Origin: Streptacidiphilus neutrinimicus
GTDB lineage: Bacteria > Actinomycetota > Actinomycetes > Streptomycetales > Streptomycetaceae
Assembly: GCF_000787815.1 (NCBI RefSeq)
Contig: NZ_BBPO01000001.1
Span: forward strand, 170,936-234,935
Reading direction: 5' to 3'
Length of the DNA: 64,000 nt
The position numbers were made by a program, and so were the translations under genes. Positions 1-7,439 of the stretch are shown here, piece by piece (position 1 is the first letter of the stretch; the number at the start of each line of letters is the position of its first letter). Under the pieces are notes generated by a model. That model worked only from the letters and a program-made list of their open reading frames with translations. It ran no database searches and was not told the DNA's origin.

Positions 1-139
1 CCGCTGCCGCGCGCGGCGCGCTCGCCGCGCTGCTGTCACCGCCGCTGGACGCCGAGCACCCGGCCAGTGCCAGGGCCGCCGCCAGGATCCCTGCGGCTAC
101 GGAGGCCCCGAGCCGGCATCTGTGGCTCCTCTTTCGCAT
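1..139 (-). CDS. Putative secreted lipoprotein, N-terminal fragment
   Basis: Read leftward from an ATG at 139 the frame is open to the window edge. It encodes a classic lipoprotein leader: a basic N-terminus (MRKRSHR), an Ala/Leu-rich core and a lipobox LALAGC, followed by a Ser/Gly-rich linker, so the mature protein should be lipid-anchored at Cys33 on the outside of the membrane. A GGGGAG ribosome binding site lies about ten bases upstream. The gene diverges from hemG. The functional domain lies outside the window, so no function can be given. Confidence 0.75.
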   Translation of the reverse strand, partial: MRKRSHRCRLGASVAAGILAAALALAGCSASSGGDSSAASAPRAAA

Positions 140-284
140 GTGTCCGCTCCCCTCGTCGCGTACTCGCGCATTGGATGCGCGGAGCCGGCCGCGGGTTCCC
201 GACACCGTGTCAACAAGGCGGTAACGAAAGGGTTGAGGCCCGGCCGCGGTCGGGCGCCCGGGGGCGTGTGCGAGAGTGAGGGAC

Positions 285-1784
285 ATGCACAGCACGACGC
301 CCGCCCAGCCCGGCGACCCGACCGGATCCCTCCCGCACGTCCTGGTGATCGGCGGCGGGATCGCCGGCCTCGCGGCCGCGGCGCGGCTGCGCGGGATCGT
401 CGACGGTCGCGAGCGGGCGCGCGTGACGCTGCTGGAGGCCTCGCCGCGCTTCGGCGGCAAGCTGCTCCAGGGCGAGGTCGGCGGGGTCGGCGTGGACCTG
501 GGCGCGGAGTCGATGCTCGCGCGGCGCCCGGAGGCGATCACGCTGGCACGGGCCGTCGGCCTCGGCGACGCGCTGCAGCCGCCGACCACCGCCAAGGCGT
601 CGATCTGGACCCGCGGCGAGCTGCGCCCGATGCCCACCGGGCACCTGATGGGCGTCCCCGGCGACCTCGACGCGCTCGCCGCCAGCGGCGTGCTCTCGCC
701 CGAGGGCCTGGCCCGTGCCGCCGAGGACGCGACGCTGCCGCGCACCGAGGTCGGCGAGGACATCGGCGTCGGGGAGTACGTGGCCGCGCGGCTGGGCCGC
801 GAGGTCGTGGACCGCCTGGTCGAGCCGCTGCTCGGCGGCGTCTACGCCGGTCACGCTGACGCGATCTCGCTGAGCGCGGCCGTGCCGCAGCTGCTGGCCA
901 TCGCCCAGCGCGAGCGCTCCGCGGTCGAGGGCGTGCACGCGGCCCTGGCGGCCGCTGCGGCGAACCCCGACCCGGCCCCGGTCTTCACCGGCATCGACGG
1001 CGGCATCGGCCGCCTGCCCGGCGCGGTCGCGGACGCCTGCCGCGCCGCCGGGGCGGAGCTGCGCACCGACACCCCGGTCGCGTCGCTGCACCGGACCGCG
1101 GACGGCTGGACCGTCGTCACCGAGACCGGCCCGTCCTCCGGCCGGCCGTCCTCCGGCGGCCCGTCCTCCGGGGGCCGGACGCTGACGGCCGACGCGGTGG
1201 TGCTCGCCGTCCCCGCGCCGGTCGCGGCGCGACTGCTGGCCGAGCTCGCCCCCGACGTGGCCGCCGAGCTGCGCGAGGTCGAGTACGCGGGCATGGCGCT
1301 GGTCACCCTGGCCTACCACCGCGCCGACCTCGGCCCGCTGCCCGGCAGCGGCTTCCTGGTCCCGCCGGTCGACGGTCGGGCGATCAAGGCGTCCACCTTC
1401 TCCAGCAACAAGTGGGGCTGGCTCGACAAGGCCGCCCCCGACAGCTTCGTGCTGCGCACCTCGCTGGGACGCCAGGGCGAGGAGGCGGTGCTCGACCTCG
1501 ACGACGCCGAGCTGGTCGCCCGCTCCCGTGCGGACCTGCGCGAGGCGGCCGGCATCACCGCGACCCCGTACGCGCACGCGGTGACGCGCTGGCGCGCGGG
1601 CCTGCCGCAGTACCCGGTCGGGCACCCGGCGCGGGTCGCCCGGATCGAGGCGGCCGTCGCCGCGCTGCCGGGCCTCGCGCTGTGCGGCGCGGCCTATCAC
1701 GGCGTCGGCATCCCCGCCTGCATCGCGGACGGCTGGCGCGCGGCGGCTGCGGTCACGACGGACCTGGTGTCCGGAGCAGAGTGA
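285..1784 (+). CDS. hemG: Coproporphyrinogen III / protoporphyrinogen oxidase (FAD)
   Basis: FAD-dependent oxidase of haem synthesis (HemY/CgoX type, often labelled hemG in Streptomyces). In actinobacteria this family oxidises coproporphyrinogen III to coproporphyrin III. The N-terminus has the dinucleotide-binding motif [17 protein letters not shown] at about residues 20-36, and the C-terminus has the usual [16 protein letters not shown] closing FAD motif. Length is about 499 residues, normal for the family. The frame could open at a GTG (276), but the ATG at 285 lies better behind GAGAG. A short Ser/Gly/Pro repeat near residues 280-295 ([12 protein letters not shown]) is an unusual low-complexity insert. 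hemQ follows 20 bases downstream, so the two probably form one transcript. Confidence 0.93.
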   Translation: MHSTTPAQPGDPTGSLPHVLVIGGGIAGLAAAARLRGIVDGRERARVTLLEASPRFGGKLLQGEVGGVGVDLGAESMLARRPEAITLARAVGLGDALQPPTTAKASIWTRGELRPMPTGHLMGVPGDLDALAASGVLSPEGLARAAEDATLPRTEVGEDIGVGEYVAARLGREVVDRLVEPLLGGVYAGHADAISLSAAVPQLLAIAQRERSAVEGVHAALAAAAANPDPAPVFTGIDGGIGRLPGAVADACRAAGAELRTDTPVASLHRTADGWTVVTETGPSSGRPSSGGPSSGGRTLTADAVVLAVPAPVAARLLAELAPDVAAELREVEYAGMALVTLAYHRADLGPLPGSGFLVPPVDGRAIKASTFSSNKWGWLDKAAPDSFVLRTSLGRQGEEAVLDLDDAELVARSRADLREAAGITATPYAHAVTRWRAGLPQYPVGHPARVARIEAAVAALPGLALCGAAYHGVGIPACIADGWRAAAAVTTDLVSGAE

Positions 1785-1804
1785 GCAAGGGAGACAATGA
1801 CCCC

Positions 1805-2515
1805 ATGAGTGACGAGCACACCGATAAGGCGAAGCCGAAGGCTCGCGAGCTGAACGACGTCATCCGCTACACCCTGTGGTCGGTCTTCCGCCTCAAGGAC
1901 GTGCTGCCCGACGACCGCGCCGCGATGGCCACCGAGGTCGAGGAGCTGTTCGCGCAGCTCGCCGAGAAGGACGTCACCGTGCGCGGCACCTACGACGTCT
2001 CCGGCCTCCGCGCCGACGCCGACCTGATGATCTGGTGGCACTCCGGCGACAGCGACAACCTGCAGGAGGCGTACAACCGCTTCCGCCGCACGGAGCTCGG
2101 CCGCCGCATGGAGCCGGTCTGGTCGAACATGGCCCTGCACCGCCCCGCCGAGTTCAACAAGTCGCACATCCCGGCGTTCCTCGCGGACGAGACGCCGCGC
2201 GGCTACATCTGCGTCTACCCGTTCGTGCGCTCGTACGACTGGTACCTGCTGGAGGACGCCGAGCGCCGCGAGATGCTGGCCGAGCACGGCAAGATGGCCC
2301 GCGGCTACCCGGACGTCCGCGCCAACACGGTCGCGTCCTTCGCCCTCGGGGACTACGAGTGGCTCCTCGCCTTCGAGGCGGACGAGCTGCACCGCATCGT
2401 CGACCTGATGCGCCACCTGCGTGCCAGCCGCGCCCGCCTCCACGTCCGCGAGGAGGTCCCCTTCTACACGGGCCGCCGCCGCGCGATCGGCGAGCTCGTC
2501 GCCGGCCTGGCCTGA
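1805..2515 (+). CDS. hemQ: Coproheme decarboxylase HemQ/ChdC
   Basis: Chlorite-dismutase-like enzyme that converts iron coproporphyrin III to haem b using peroxide, the last step of the coproporphyrin-dependent pathway begun by the preceding oxidase. The protein has 236 residues. His161 in EHGKMARGY is the expected proximal haem ligand; Tyr138 in [11 protein letters not shown] is the radical tyrosine and His121 the distal base. Their spacing (17 and 23 residues) equals that of H118/Y135/H158 in the Corynebacterium enzyme, as I recall it. The start is the ATG behind AAGGGAG. An in-frame GTG at 1781 overlaps the hemG stop but has no good ribosome site. Confidence 0.95.
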   Translation: MSDEHTDKAKPKARELNDVIRYTLWSVFRLKDVLPDDRAAMATEVEELFAQLAEKDVTVRGTYDVSGLRADADLMIWWHSGDSDNLQEAYNRFRRTELGRRMEPVWSNMALHRPAEFNKSHIPAFLADETPRGYICVYPFVRSYDWYLLEDAERREMLAEHGKMARGYPDVRANTVASFALGDYEWLLAFEADELHRIVDLMRHLRASRARLHVREEVPFYTGRRRAIGELVAGLA

Positions 2516-2522
2516 GACACCC

Positions 2523-2559
2523 GAGGCTCGGGGGACTGCGCGGCAGTCCCCCGAGCCTC
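2523..2559. terminator. Bidirectional terminator hairpin
   Basis: A perfect 17-bp stem (GAGGCTCGGGGGACTGC and its complement) with a 3-base loop sits eight bases after the hemQ stop. It overlaps the last two bases of the convergent membrane-protein gene, so it can end both transcripts. Confidence 0.9.
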
Positions 2560-3445
2560 AGTCTTCGCGCGGACGAACGGTCAGCGCGGCCCGGAGCCGC
2601 GGGTCGTGGATCGCCGAGGGCCCGCGAAGGACGATGGCGAGCAGCGGGTCCGCCACCCGGCGGAGACGACGGCGCCGCGGACGGAGCGCGCGCAGGACGT
2701 CCTGACCCGCCGGCGCCGCCCACGGCGTGATCGGGTGGAACTCGGCGCGGGCCATCAGCAGCGTGCCGCCGCTGAGGATCATCGGCAGCACGAACCAGGC
2801 CGCGGGCAGCAGCAGGCTTTCGTGCGCGCCGGTGAGCAGGTTGCGCGCGCCCAGCACGGCCAGCGCCGTCACCAGCAGGGCCCCCGAGGCGACCAAGGCG
2901 AACCGCACGCCGGCGACGGCCTCGGCGAGCGCCGCGCGGGCGCCCGGAGGGACCGCGAGGCCGACGTCGGCCAAGGAGCGGGCGAGCGCGGCGACGGCTG
3001 GACCGGCGGCGACCTCGCCGCGGACCTCGTCCGTACGGCGCTGGCCCTCGGGGCCGAGCGCGGCGAGGACCTCCGACTCCAGCTCGCTGTCCGGGTGCGG
3101 GCGGGCCACCGAGGTCCAGCCGGTGTGGGCGAGGTGGAGCAGGCCGCGGCCCGTCATGTCGATGAGGGTCACGTCCACGACCCGCCTAGGACCACCCGCG
3201 AGGTAGGCCGCCTCGACCGGAGCGGGCCCGCGCGGCGCGGGCGGAAGCGGTGCGGACGCGAGCAGCTCGGACGAGGGCAGCGCGGGCGGGAGCGGCTCAG
3301 GCGGCGTGCTCGGCGCCGACGCGTCGTGCGGCAGCGCCTCCGGGCCGGGGCCCGGGAACGGGTCGCTCGCCGCGGCCAGGCGGCACAGCCGGAGCGACGA
3401 CAGTGCCGCGAGCAGCACCGCGGGCACCAGGAACAGGTACGGCAT
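2558..3445 (-). CDS. TIGR04222-type membrane protein
   Basis: Membrane protein of about 295 residues with the layout of the TIGR04222 family of uncharacterised actinobacterial proteins. It has one N-terminal transmembrane helix (PYLFLVPAVLLAALSSLRL), a Pro/Ala-rich linker, then the conserved segment EAAYLAGGPRRVVDV with a HTGW motif, and a second hydrophobic pair near residues 180-235. The C-terminal tail is strongly basic (RPRRRRLRR). The frame is open further upstream, but the ATG at 3445 gives the family-like start. It overlaps the end of the next membrane gene by about 150 bases, which is abnormal for this genome. Function unknown. Confidence 0.7.
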   Translation of the reverse strand: MPYLFLVPAVLLAALSSLRLCRLAAASDPFPGPGPEALPHDASAPSTPPEPLPPALPSSELLASAPLPPAPRGPAPVEAAYLAGGPRRVVDVTLIDMTGRGLLHLAHTGWTSVARPHPDSELESEVLAALGPEGQRRTDEVRGEVAAGPAVAALARSLADVGLAVPPGARAALAEAVAGVRFALVASGALLVTALAVLGARNLLTGAHESLLLPAAWFVLPMILSGGTLLMARAEFHPITPWAAPAGQDVLRALRPRRRRLRRVADPLLAIVLRGPSAIHDPRLRAALTVRPRED

Positions 3446-3839
3446 GTCCGCCAACCAACCCGAGCGGCGTCCCTCGCTCAAGATGCGCAGGTCGACGGAT
3501 ACGCAACCGTGATCCGGCGTCACTGCGGCGACATGCGGCCACGAGCCGCGCGAGCCCGGCCAGCACGGCCAGGACGACGAAGCCGGCGAGCGGCGGGAGC
3601 CCCGACGCGGGCGCCGGCTCGCCCGTCAGGACCGTGCTCGCGCCCATCGTGGCGTCGGACCAGCGGAACGTGGCCACTGCCGCCAGCAGCAGGGTCAGCA
3701 GCAGCGAGCCGCCGAGCAGCCGCCGGGCGGCGAGGAAGACCCGGGCGCCGCACCTGGATCGGGAGCTGGTCCACAGGTGCAGCGCGGCCGCCGGAACGAC
3801 GGTGAGCGCCGCGGCGACGAAGAGTGGATCGAGGCTCAT
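3297..3839 (-). CDS. Small membrane protein, 3' end possibly frameshifted
   Basis: Starts MSLDPLFVAAALTVV at an ATG behind an excellent GGAGGAGG ribosome site. The first 120 residues look real: three hydrophobic stretches (about 7-20, 37-55 and 83-103) joined by basic loops. After about residue 105 the composition turns to Arg/Gly/Pro-rich and runs on in a frame overlapping the TIGR04222 gene, as expected if the original stop was lost through an indel near 3480-3530. The pairing with a TIGR04222 protein suggests a two-component membrane unit of unknown role. I do not recognise a family. Confidence 0.5.
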   Translation of the reverse strand: MSLDPLFVAAALTVVPAAALHLWTSSRSRCGARVFLAARRLLGGSLLLTLLLAAVATFRWSDATMGASTVLTGEPAPASGLPPLAGFVVLAVLAGLARLVAACRRSDAGSRLRIRRPAHLERGTPLGLVGGHAVPVPGARGAARGTVVAPAVPPGRGERPVPGPRPGGAAARRVGAEHAA

Positions 3840-3864
3840 CCGGACACCTCCTCCAAAGAGGGAA

Positions 3865-3891
3865 GGAGCCAGGTCCCCCGCACCTGGCTCC
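3865..3891 (-). terminator. Hairpin downstream of the PIN gene
   Basis: GGAGCCAGGT and its exact complement ACCTGGCTCC enclose a 7-base loop, 77 bases beyond the PIN gene stop in its direction of transcription and just ahead of the next gene's ribosome site. A plausible terminator of the XRE-PIN operon, or a leader hairpin of the following gene. Confidence 0.55.
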
Positions 3892-3967
3892 ATGGGGAGA
3901 GCATGTCGGCTGGGCCGTTCACCGGGAAGGGCCGGACCCCATTCTCAGAGCTAGATTTGAGCTTTCC

Positions 3968-4537
3968 TCACCTGCCCGGAACGGGCCCGGCGCCGAACTC
4001 CTCCGGCCCCGAACTGGTCCGATGCAGGTGGCGGCCCGATTCCGTCATCCGGTGCAGCAGGTCGTGGGCCTCGGCGGGGGAGAGCAGCCGCTCACCGACG
4101 GCCGCGGCGACCAGATCGTAGGTCTCCAGGGTGGTGATGCCGCGACGGCGGGCGTAGCGGGCGGCGTCGCGGTCGTCGGAGATCCAGACGGAGCGGCGGA
4201 ACTCCGGCGCCCTGGTGATCAGCGCCAGTGTCTCGGCCTCGCCGAGGTGCTGGGTCGGACGACGCCGATCGCCGCCGAAGACGGCCCGGCGCAGGCGCTC
4301 CACCTCGACCCGAACGTCCGCGTCCGTGATCTCGATCGGCTCGCCCAGCGCGCCGCGGTCCACCAGGCCGCCCAGCGGCGGCAGTCGGCGGGCGGAGAGC
4401 CGGGCCTCCCGGGCGACCGCCTCGGACCAGCGGCCCCGTCCGTCGAGCACCTTCTCCAGCAGCGGCAGCCGGTCGACGGCCGCGAAGTTGCAGAGCACCG
4501 TGTTGTCGGGGAACCACCACTGGATCCGGCCGGTCAT
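3968..4537 (-). CDS. PIN-domain protein coupled to XRE-IrrE regulator
   Basis: A 189-residue protein with the acidic pattern of a PIN ribonuclease fold: Asp11 in PDNTVL near the N-terminus, Glu44, Glu100 in GEAETLAL, and Asp121/122 in WISDDRDAARYARRRG, followed by the usual helix-strand end. PIN proteins are Mg2+-dependent RNases and most VapC toxins belong here. Its ATG overlaps the stop of the XRE-ImmA/IrrE gene by four bases, so the two are translationally coupled. The C-terminal 50 residues (EERLLSPAEAHDLLHRM-like helix and Gly/Pro tail) exceed a minimal VapC. Toxin activity is inferred, not shown. Confidence 0.75.
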   Translation of the reverse strand: MTGRIQWWFPDNTVLCNFAAVDRLPLLEKVLDGRGRWSEAVAREARLSARRLPPLGGLVDRGALGEPIEITDADVRVEVERLRRAVFGGDRRRPTQHLGEAETLALITRAPEFRRSVWISDDRDAARYARRRGITTLETYDLVAAAVGERLLSPAEAHDLLHRMTESGRHLHRTSSGPEEFGAGPVPGR

Positions 4538-5676
4538 GGTTGGTAGACCAACTCCCCCTCGTCGGCGCGGGGTTCCGAGGGGTTCGGCGGGATCTCGGAC
4601 GTCGCCAACCGGCCTTCCAGCTCCGCGGGCGCCATGCCGAGCAGCGCGGCGAGCGGACGCAGCGTCGTCTCACCCGCCTCGAAGGCGGACCAGAGGCCGT
4701 CGGCCAGGCGTGCCGGGGGACGCTCGGCGGCGGCGAGGGCGGCCTCGCGCAGGTAGGCGTCCATGGCGGCGGCGGCCAGGTGGCACTCGGCGGTGGTGCG
4801 CCGCCGCAGCCGGGCGTGCTCGGCGGCGTCGATCAGGCCGAGACGGCGCAGCCGGGCGGCGAGCGCGCTGGGCGAGACCCGGAACCGGACGACGACCTCG
4901 GCGAAGTCGAGCACGGCCGCCGCCGCGCGGACCTCCGGCTCGGGCATGAGCAGCGCGGCCGCGAAGGCGTTGGCGCGCACCTCGTCCGGCTCGGCCTGGC
5001 GGCCGGGCGCGACGGGGGACTCGGCCAGCGGCTCGACCGCGTCGCCGGCGAGCAGGTGGCCGAGCTCGTGGGCGAGGGTGAACCGCTGCCTGGTCCAGCG
5101 CTCGTCACGCCGGGCCAGCGCGAGTCGGAAGCCGTCCTCCTGCCAGGCGAACCCGTCGACGGCGGCCGGGAGCTCGGTGACGGCGAAGTCCACGCCGAAG
5201 GCGTGCTCGAGGACCGCGAGCAGGTCGCCGGTGGGCAGCAGGGCCGGGTCCGCGCCCGCCGCCGCGCGGACCCGGGCACGCGCCTCGGCGGCCAGCAGCG
5301 AGCCCTGCTCGTCGGCGCTGCCGTCGGCAAGCGGCGGCGGTTCGGGCAACGCGGGCGCGCGGCCCAGCAGTTCGAGCACGTCGTAGGCGGCGGTGAAACG
5401 CTCGGCGCGGTCGGTGAGGCTCTGGCCGTGTGCGAGGGCGTCGCCGCGCGCCGCGACACCGGCCGGGGCGTGCTGTCGGCCGGTCAGCAGCCAGTCGACG
5501 CTGACCCCGGCCGTCTCCGCGATGAGCGCGAGGTCGAGGGAGCTGAAGCGGCGGACGCCGCCGAGGGACTTGGAGAGTTTGTCGGGCGTGATTCCCGTGC
5601 GCGCGGCGAAGGCTGCCTGGCTCAGGCCGGCCGCCCGGATCACCTCGCGTACCCGCCCGGAGACGGATTCGTCCAT
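4534..5676 (-). CDS. XRE regulator fused to ImmA/IrrE-family metalloprotease
   Basis: A 380-residue fusion. Residues 7-64 form an XRE-type helix-turn-helix (GLSQAAFAARTGITPDKLSK). Residues about 150-260 carry the ImmA/IrrE (COG2856) zinc protease core with HELGH at 203-207 and the third-ligand region DEVRANAFAAALLMP at 231-245. Such proteins bind an operator and are cleaved, or cleave a partner, to relieve repression. The ATG at 5676 was chosen because the HTH begins right after it and because TACCGT lies seven bases upstream, compatible with a leaderless mRNA. The downstream PIN gene shares its transcript. The pair resembles a toxin-antitoxin or stress-switch module; the role is inferred. 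Confidence 0.85.
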   Translation of the reverse strand: MDESVSGRVREVIRAAGLSQAAFAARTGITPDKLSKSLGGVRRFSSLDLALIAETAGVSVDWLLTGRQHAPAGVAARGDALAHGQSLTDRAERFTAAYDVLELLGRAPALPEPPPLADGSADEQGSLLAAEARARVRAAAGADPALLPTGDLLAVLEHAFGVDFAVTELPAAVDGFAWQEDGFRLALARRDERWTRQRFTLAHELGHLLAGDAVEPLAESPVAPGRQAEPDEVRANAFAAALLMPEPEVRAAAAVLDFAEVVVRFRVSPSALAARLRRLGLIDAAEHARLRRRTTAECHLAAAAMDAYLREAALAAAERPPARLADGLWSAFEAGETTLRPLAALLGMAPAELEGRLATSEIPPNPSEPRADEGELVYQP

Positions 5677-5677
5677 G

Positions 5678-5723
5678 CCTCCACGGTACGGCCGCATTGC
5701 GAGAATCGCAACGCTGCTACGGT
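5678..5723. promoter_or_regulatory. Divergent promoter with palindromic operator TTGCGA-GAA-TCGCAA
   Basis: A perfect 6-3-6 palindrome occupies 5697-5711. Leftward it supplies a -35 (TTGCGA), 17 bases from TACCGT at 5683-5688, which lies seven bases before the XRE-IrrE ATG. Rightward the same hexamer lies 15 bases from TACGGT at 5718-5723, giving a leader of about 40 bases to the YbjQ gene. The palindrome covering both -35 boxes is where an autoregulating XRE protein would bind. Reading is by eye; binding is inferred. Confidence 0.6.
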
Positions 5724-5771
5724 TCACCGGACGGGCCCGCCGACGGGCCCGCGACCGAAGGGGGAGGCGGC

Positions 5772-6581
5772 ATGAGCACGCCCGGGTATCAGCAGGTCCA
5801 GGTCTCCGACATCGCGCGCGGCCGCCTCGACGGCTCGCGGCAGGGACGCCCCTGCTTCACCTCCGACTTGTCGGTCAACGAGTTCGTGCTGGTCACCGAG
5901 TCGGGCTTCGAGCCGCTCGGCATGGTGATGGGCACCAGCGTCTACCACGTCGGCGTCCAGTACGGGAACTGGAAGGTCAGCCAGGAGCTCGGCGTGCTCA
6001 CCCAGGCCATGTACAACGTCCGCGAACTGGCGATGGCCCGCATGGAGGCGGAGGCCGCCCAGCTCGGCGCGGACGGCATCATCGGCGTCGAGCTGCGCCC
6101 GATGCACTACGGATTCCTCGCGGACGTCGTCGAGTTCATCGCGGTCGGCACCGCCGTCAAGGCCAATGACGGCGCGAGCTACCGCGCCCCGAACGGCAAG
6201 CCGTTCACCACCAGCCTTTCCGGCCAGGACTTCTGGACGCTCTGGGAGCACGGCTGGCTGCCCCGTCGGCTCGTCCTCGGCAACTGCGTCTACCACGTGG
6301 CCCACCAGACGCTGCGGCAGACCCTCTCCCAGGTCGGCCAGAACGCGGAGATGCCGCAGTTCACCCAGGCCCTCTACGACGCCCGCGAGCTGGCGATGGC
6401 CCGCATGCAGTACGAGGGACAGCAAATGGGCGCGGACGGCGTCGTCGGCACCTTCGTCGACGACTTCCGTTACTGGGGCGAGCACGCCGTCGAGTTCTTC
6501 GCACTCGGCACGGCGGTCAGCAAGGTCCGGCCGGACGCCAATCCGATCAAGCCGACGATGACCATGCCCCTCAACCGCTGA
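5772..6581 (+). CDS. Duplicated YbjQ-type (UPF0145) heavy-metal-binding-domain protein
   Basis: A 269-residue protein with two copies of the YbjQ/UPF0145 fold, roughly residues 35-135 and 160-255. The repeats share NVRELAMARMEAEAAQLGAD versus DARELAMARMQYEGQQMGAD and end in VEFIAVGTAV and VEFFALGTAV. Single-domain YbjQ proteins form pentamers and are annotated as putative heavy-metal binding, but their function is unproven. There is no signal peptide. GGGGGAGG precedes the ATG. It diverges from the XRE-IrrE/PIN operon and shares its operator region, so it may be co-regulated with it. Confidence 0.85.
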   Translation: MSTPGYQQVQVSDIARGRLDGSRQGRPCFTSDLSVNEFVLVTESGFEPLGMVMGTSVYHVGVQYGNWKVSQELGVLTQAMYNVRELAMARMEAEAAQLGADGIIGVELRPMHYGFLADVVEFIAVGTAVKANDGASYRAPNGKPFTTSLSGQDFWTLWEHGWLPRRLVLGNCVYHVAHQTLRQTLSQVGQNAEMPQFTQALYDARELAMARMQYEGQQMGADGVVGTFVDDFRYWGEHAVEFFALGTAVSKVRPDANPIKPTMTMPLNR

Positions 6582-6698
6582 CCTGCACGGACGGCCTCCT
6601 GGCGCGGCGGGCGGTGGCCGCCGCGCCGGAGCCGCGCCAGGAGCCGCGCCGGCCACGCGCGGGCGCCTTGGCCGTGGGGCCCCTGTGAACGCCTCGCC

Positions 6699-6932
6699 GT
6701 GCTCTCCTGGCACTGGATGGGCGTCAGGAGATCGGCTTCGAGGTCGTCAACCGGCTCAGCACCTACCCTGCCGCCCTACGCGACGGTCGCCGTGTCGCTG
6801 AGCGTCATGGTGACGGCCTGGCTGCTGCTGCACCGTCTGGTGGGGCACCCGCTCGGCCCGCTGCTCAAGCGCGGCATGGCGCGCTCCTTCGCCCAGGTCC
6901 GCTCGAACGGTCAGGCCACTGCCGGCTCCTGA
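6699..6932 (+). pseudogene. Possible remnant of a membrane (acyltransferase-like) gene
   Basis: The 434-base stretch between the YbjQ gene and msrB holds no convincing intact gene. One frame ends with a plausible transmembrane helix and tail (VAVSLSVMVTAWLLLHRLVG, then HPLGPLLKRGMARSF) like the C-terminus of acyltransferase-3 membrane proteins. About 50 bases earlier a different frame reads QEIGFEVVNRLSTYP, so a frameshifted leftover is likely. The family guess is weak. Confidence 0.3.
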
Positions 6933-6951
6933 GCGCCTGCCCCCACGCACG

Positions 6952-6984
6952 ACTGCGGCCCCGGGCTTCGCCCGGGGCCGCAGT
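6952..6984. terminator. Perfect 15-bp terminator hairpin
   Basis: ACTGCGGCCCCGGGC and its exact complement enclose a TTC loop, 32 bases beyond the msrB stop. It is placed to end the leftward murC-msrB transcript. Confidence 0.85.
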
Positions 6985-7015
6985 GCTTCGCGCCGCGTTC
7001 GCGGCGGTGTGGCCG

Positions 7016-7423
7016 TCACGCGTCCGCGGGACGCAGCTTCAGCGAGATGGAGTTGATGCAGTACCGCTGGTCGGTCGGGGTGCCGTAGCCCTCGCCCTCG
7101 AAGACGTGGCCCAGGTGCGAGCCGCACTTCGCGCAGCGCACCTCGACCCGGCGCATCCCGTGGCTGTCGTCCTCGATGTACTCGACCCGGTCCTCGGCCA
7201 GCGGCGCGAAGTAGCTGGGCCAGCCGCAGTGCGAGTCGAACTTCGTCTCCGAGCTGAACAGCTCGTTGCCACAGGCGCGGCAGGAGTAGACGCCCACCGT
7301 CTTGGTGTCGGTGAACTCACCCACGAAGGGGCGCTCGGTGCCGGCCTCGCGCAGCACCGCGTACTCGGCGGGCGTCAGTTCCTCGCGCCACTCCGCGTCG
7401 GTCTTCTCGATCTCGTAGCCCAT
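7016..7423 (-). CDS. msrB: Peptide-methionine (R)-S-oxide reductase MsrB
   Basis: Repairs oxidised protein methionine (R isomer) with thioredoxin as reductant. The 135-residue protein is a single MsrB domain. Zinc is held by Cys48/Cys51 (SCRAC) and Cys97/Cys100 (RCAKC); the catalytic cysteine is Cys122 in RYCINSISL, and Cys66 in SHCGWPSY is a candidate resolving cysteine. All key residues are present. It starts 16 bases after the murC stop on the same strand, so it is probably cotranscribed with murC. Confidence 0.97.
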   Translation of the reverse strand: MGYEIEKTDAEWREELTPAEYAVLREAGTERPFVGEFTDTKTVGVYSCRACGNELFSSETKFDSHCGWPSYFAPLAEDRVEYIEDDSHGMRRVEVRCAKCGSHLGHVFEGEGYGTPTDQRYCINSISLKLRPADA

Positions 7424-7439
7424 GATCGCGCTCCTTCGG

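Noticed and set aside
122..859. Arg/Gly-rich frame overlapping hemG
   Set aside because: Shadow of hemG in another frame with no ribosome site or motif.
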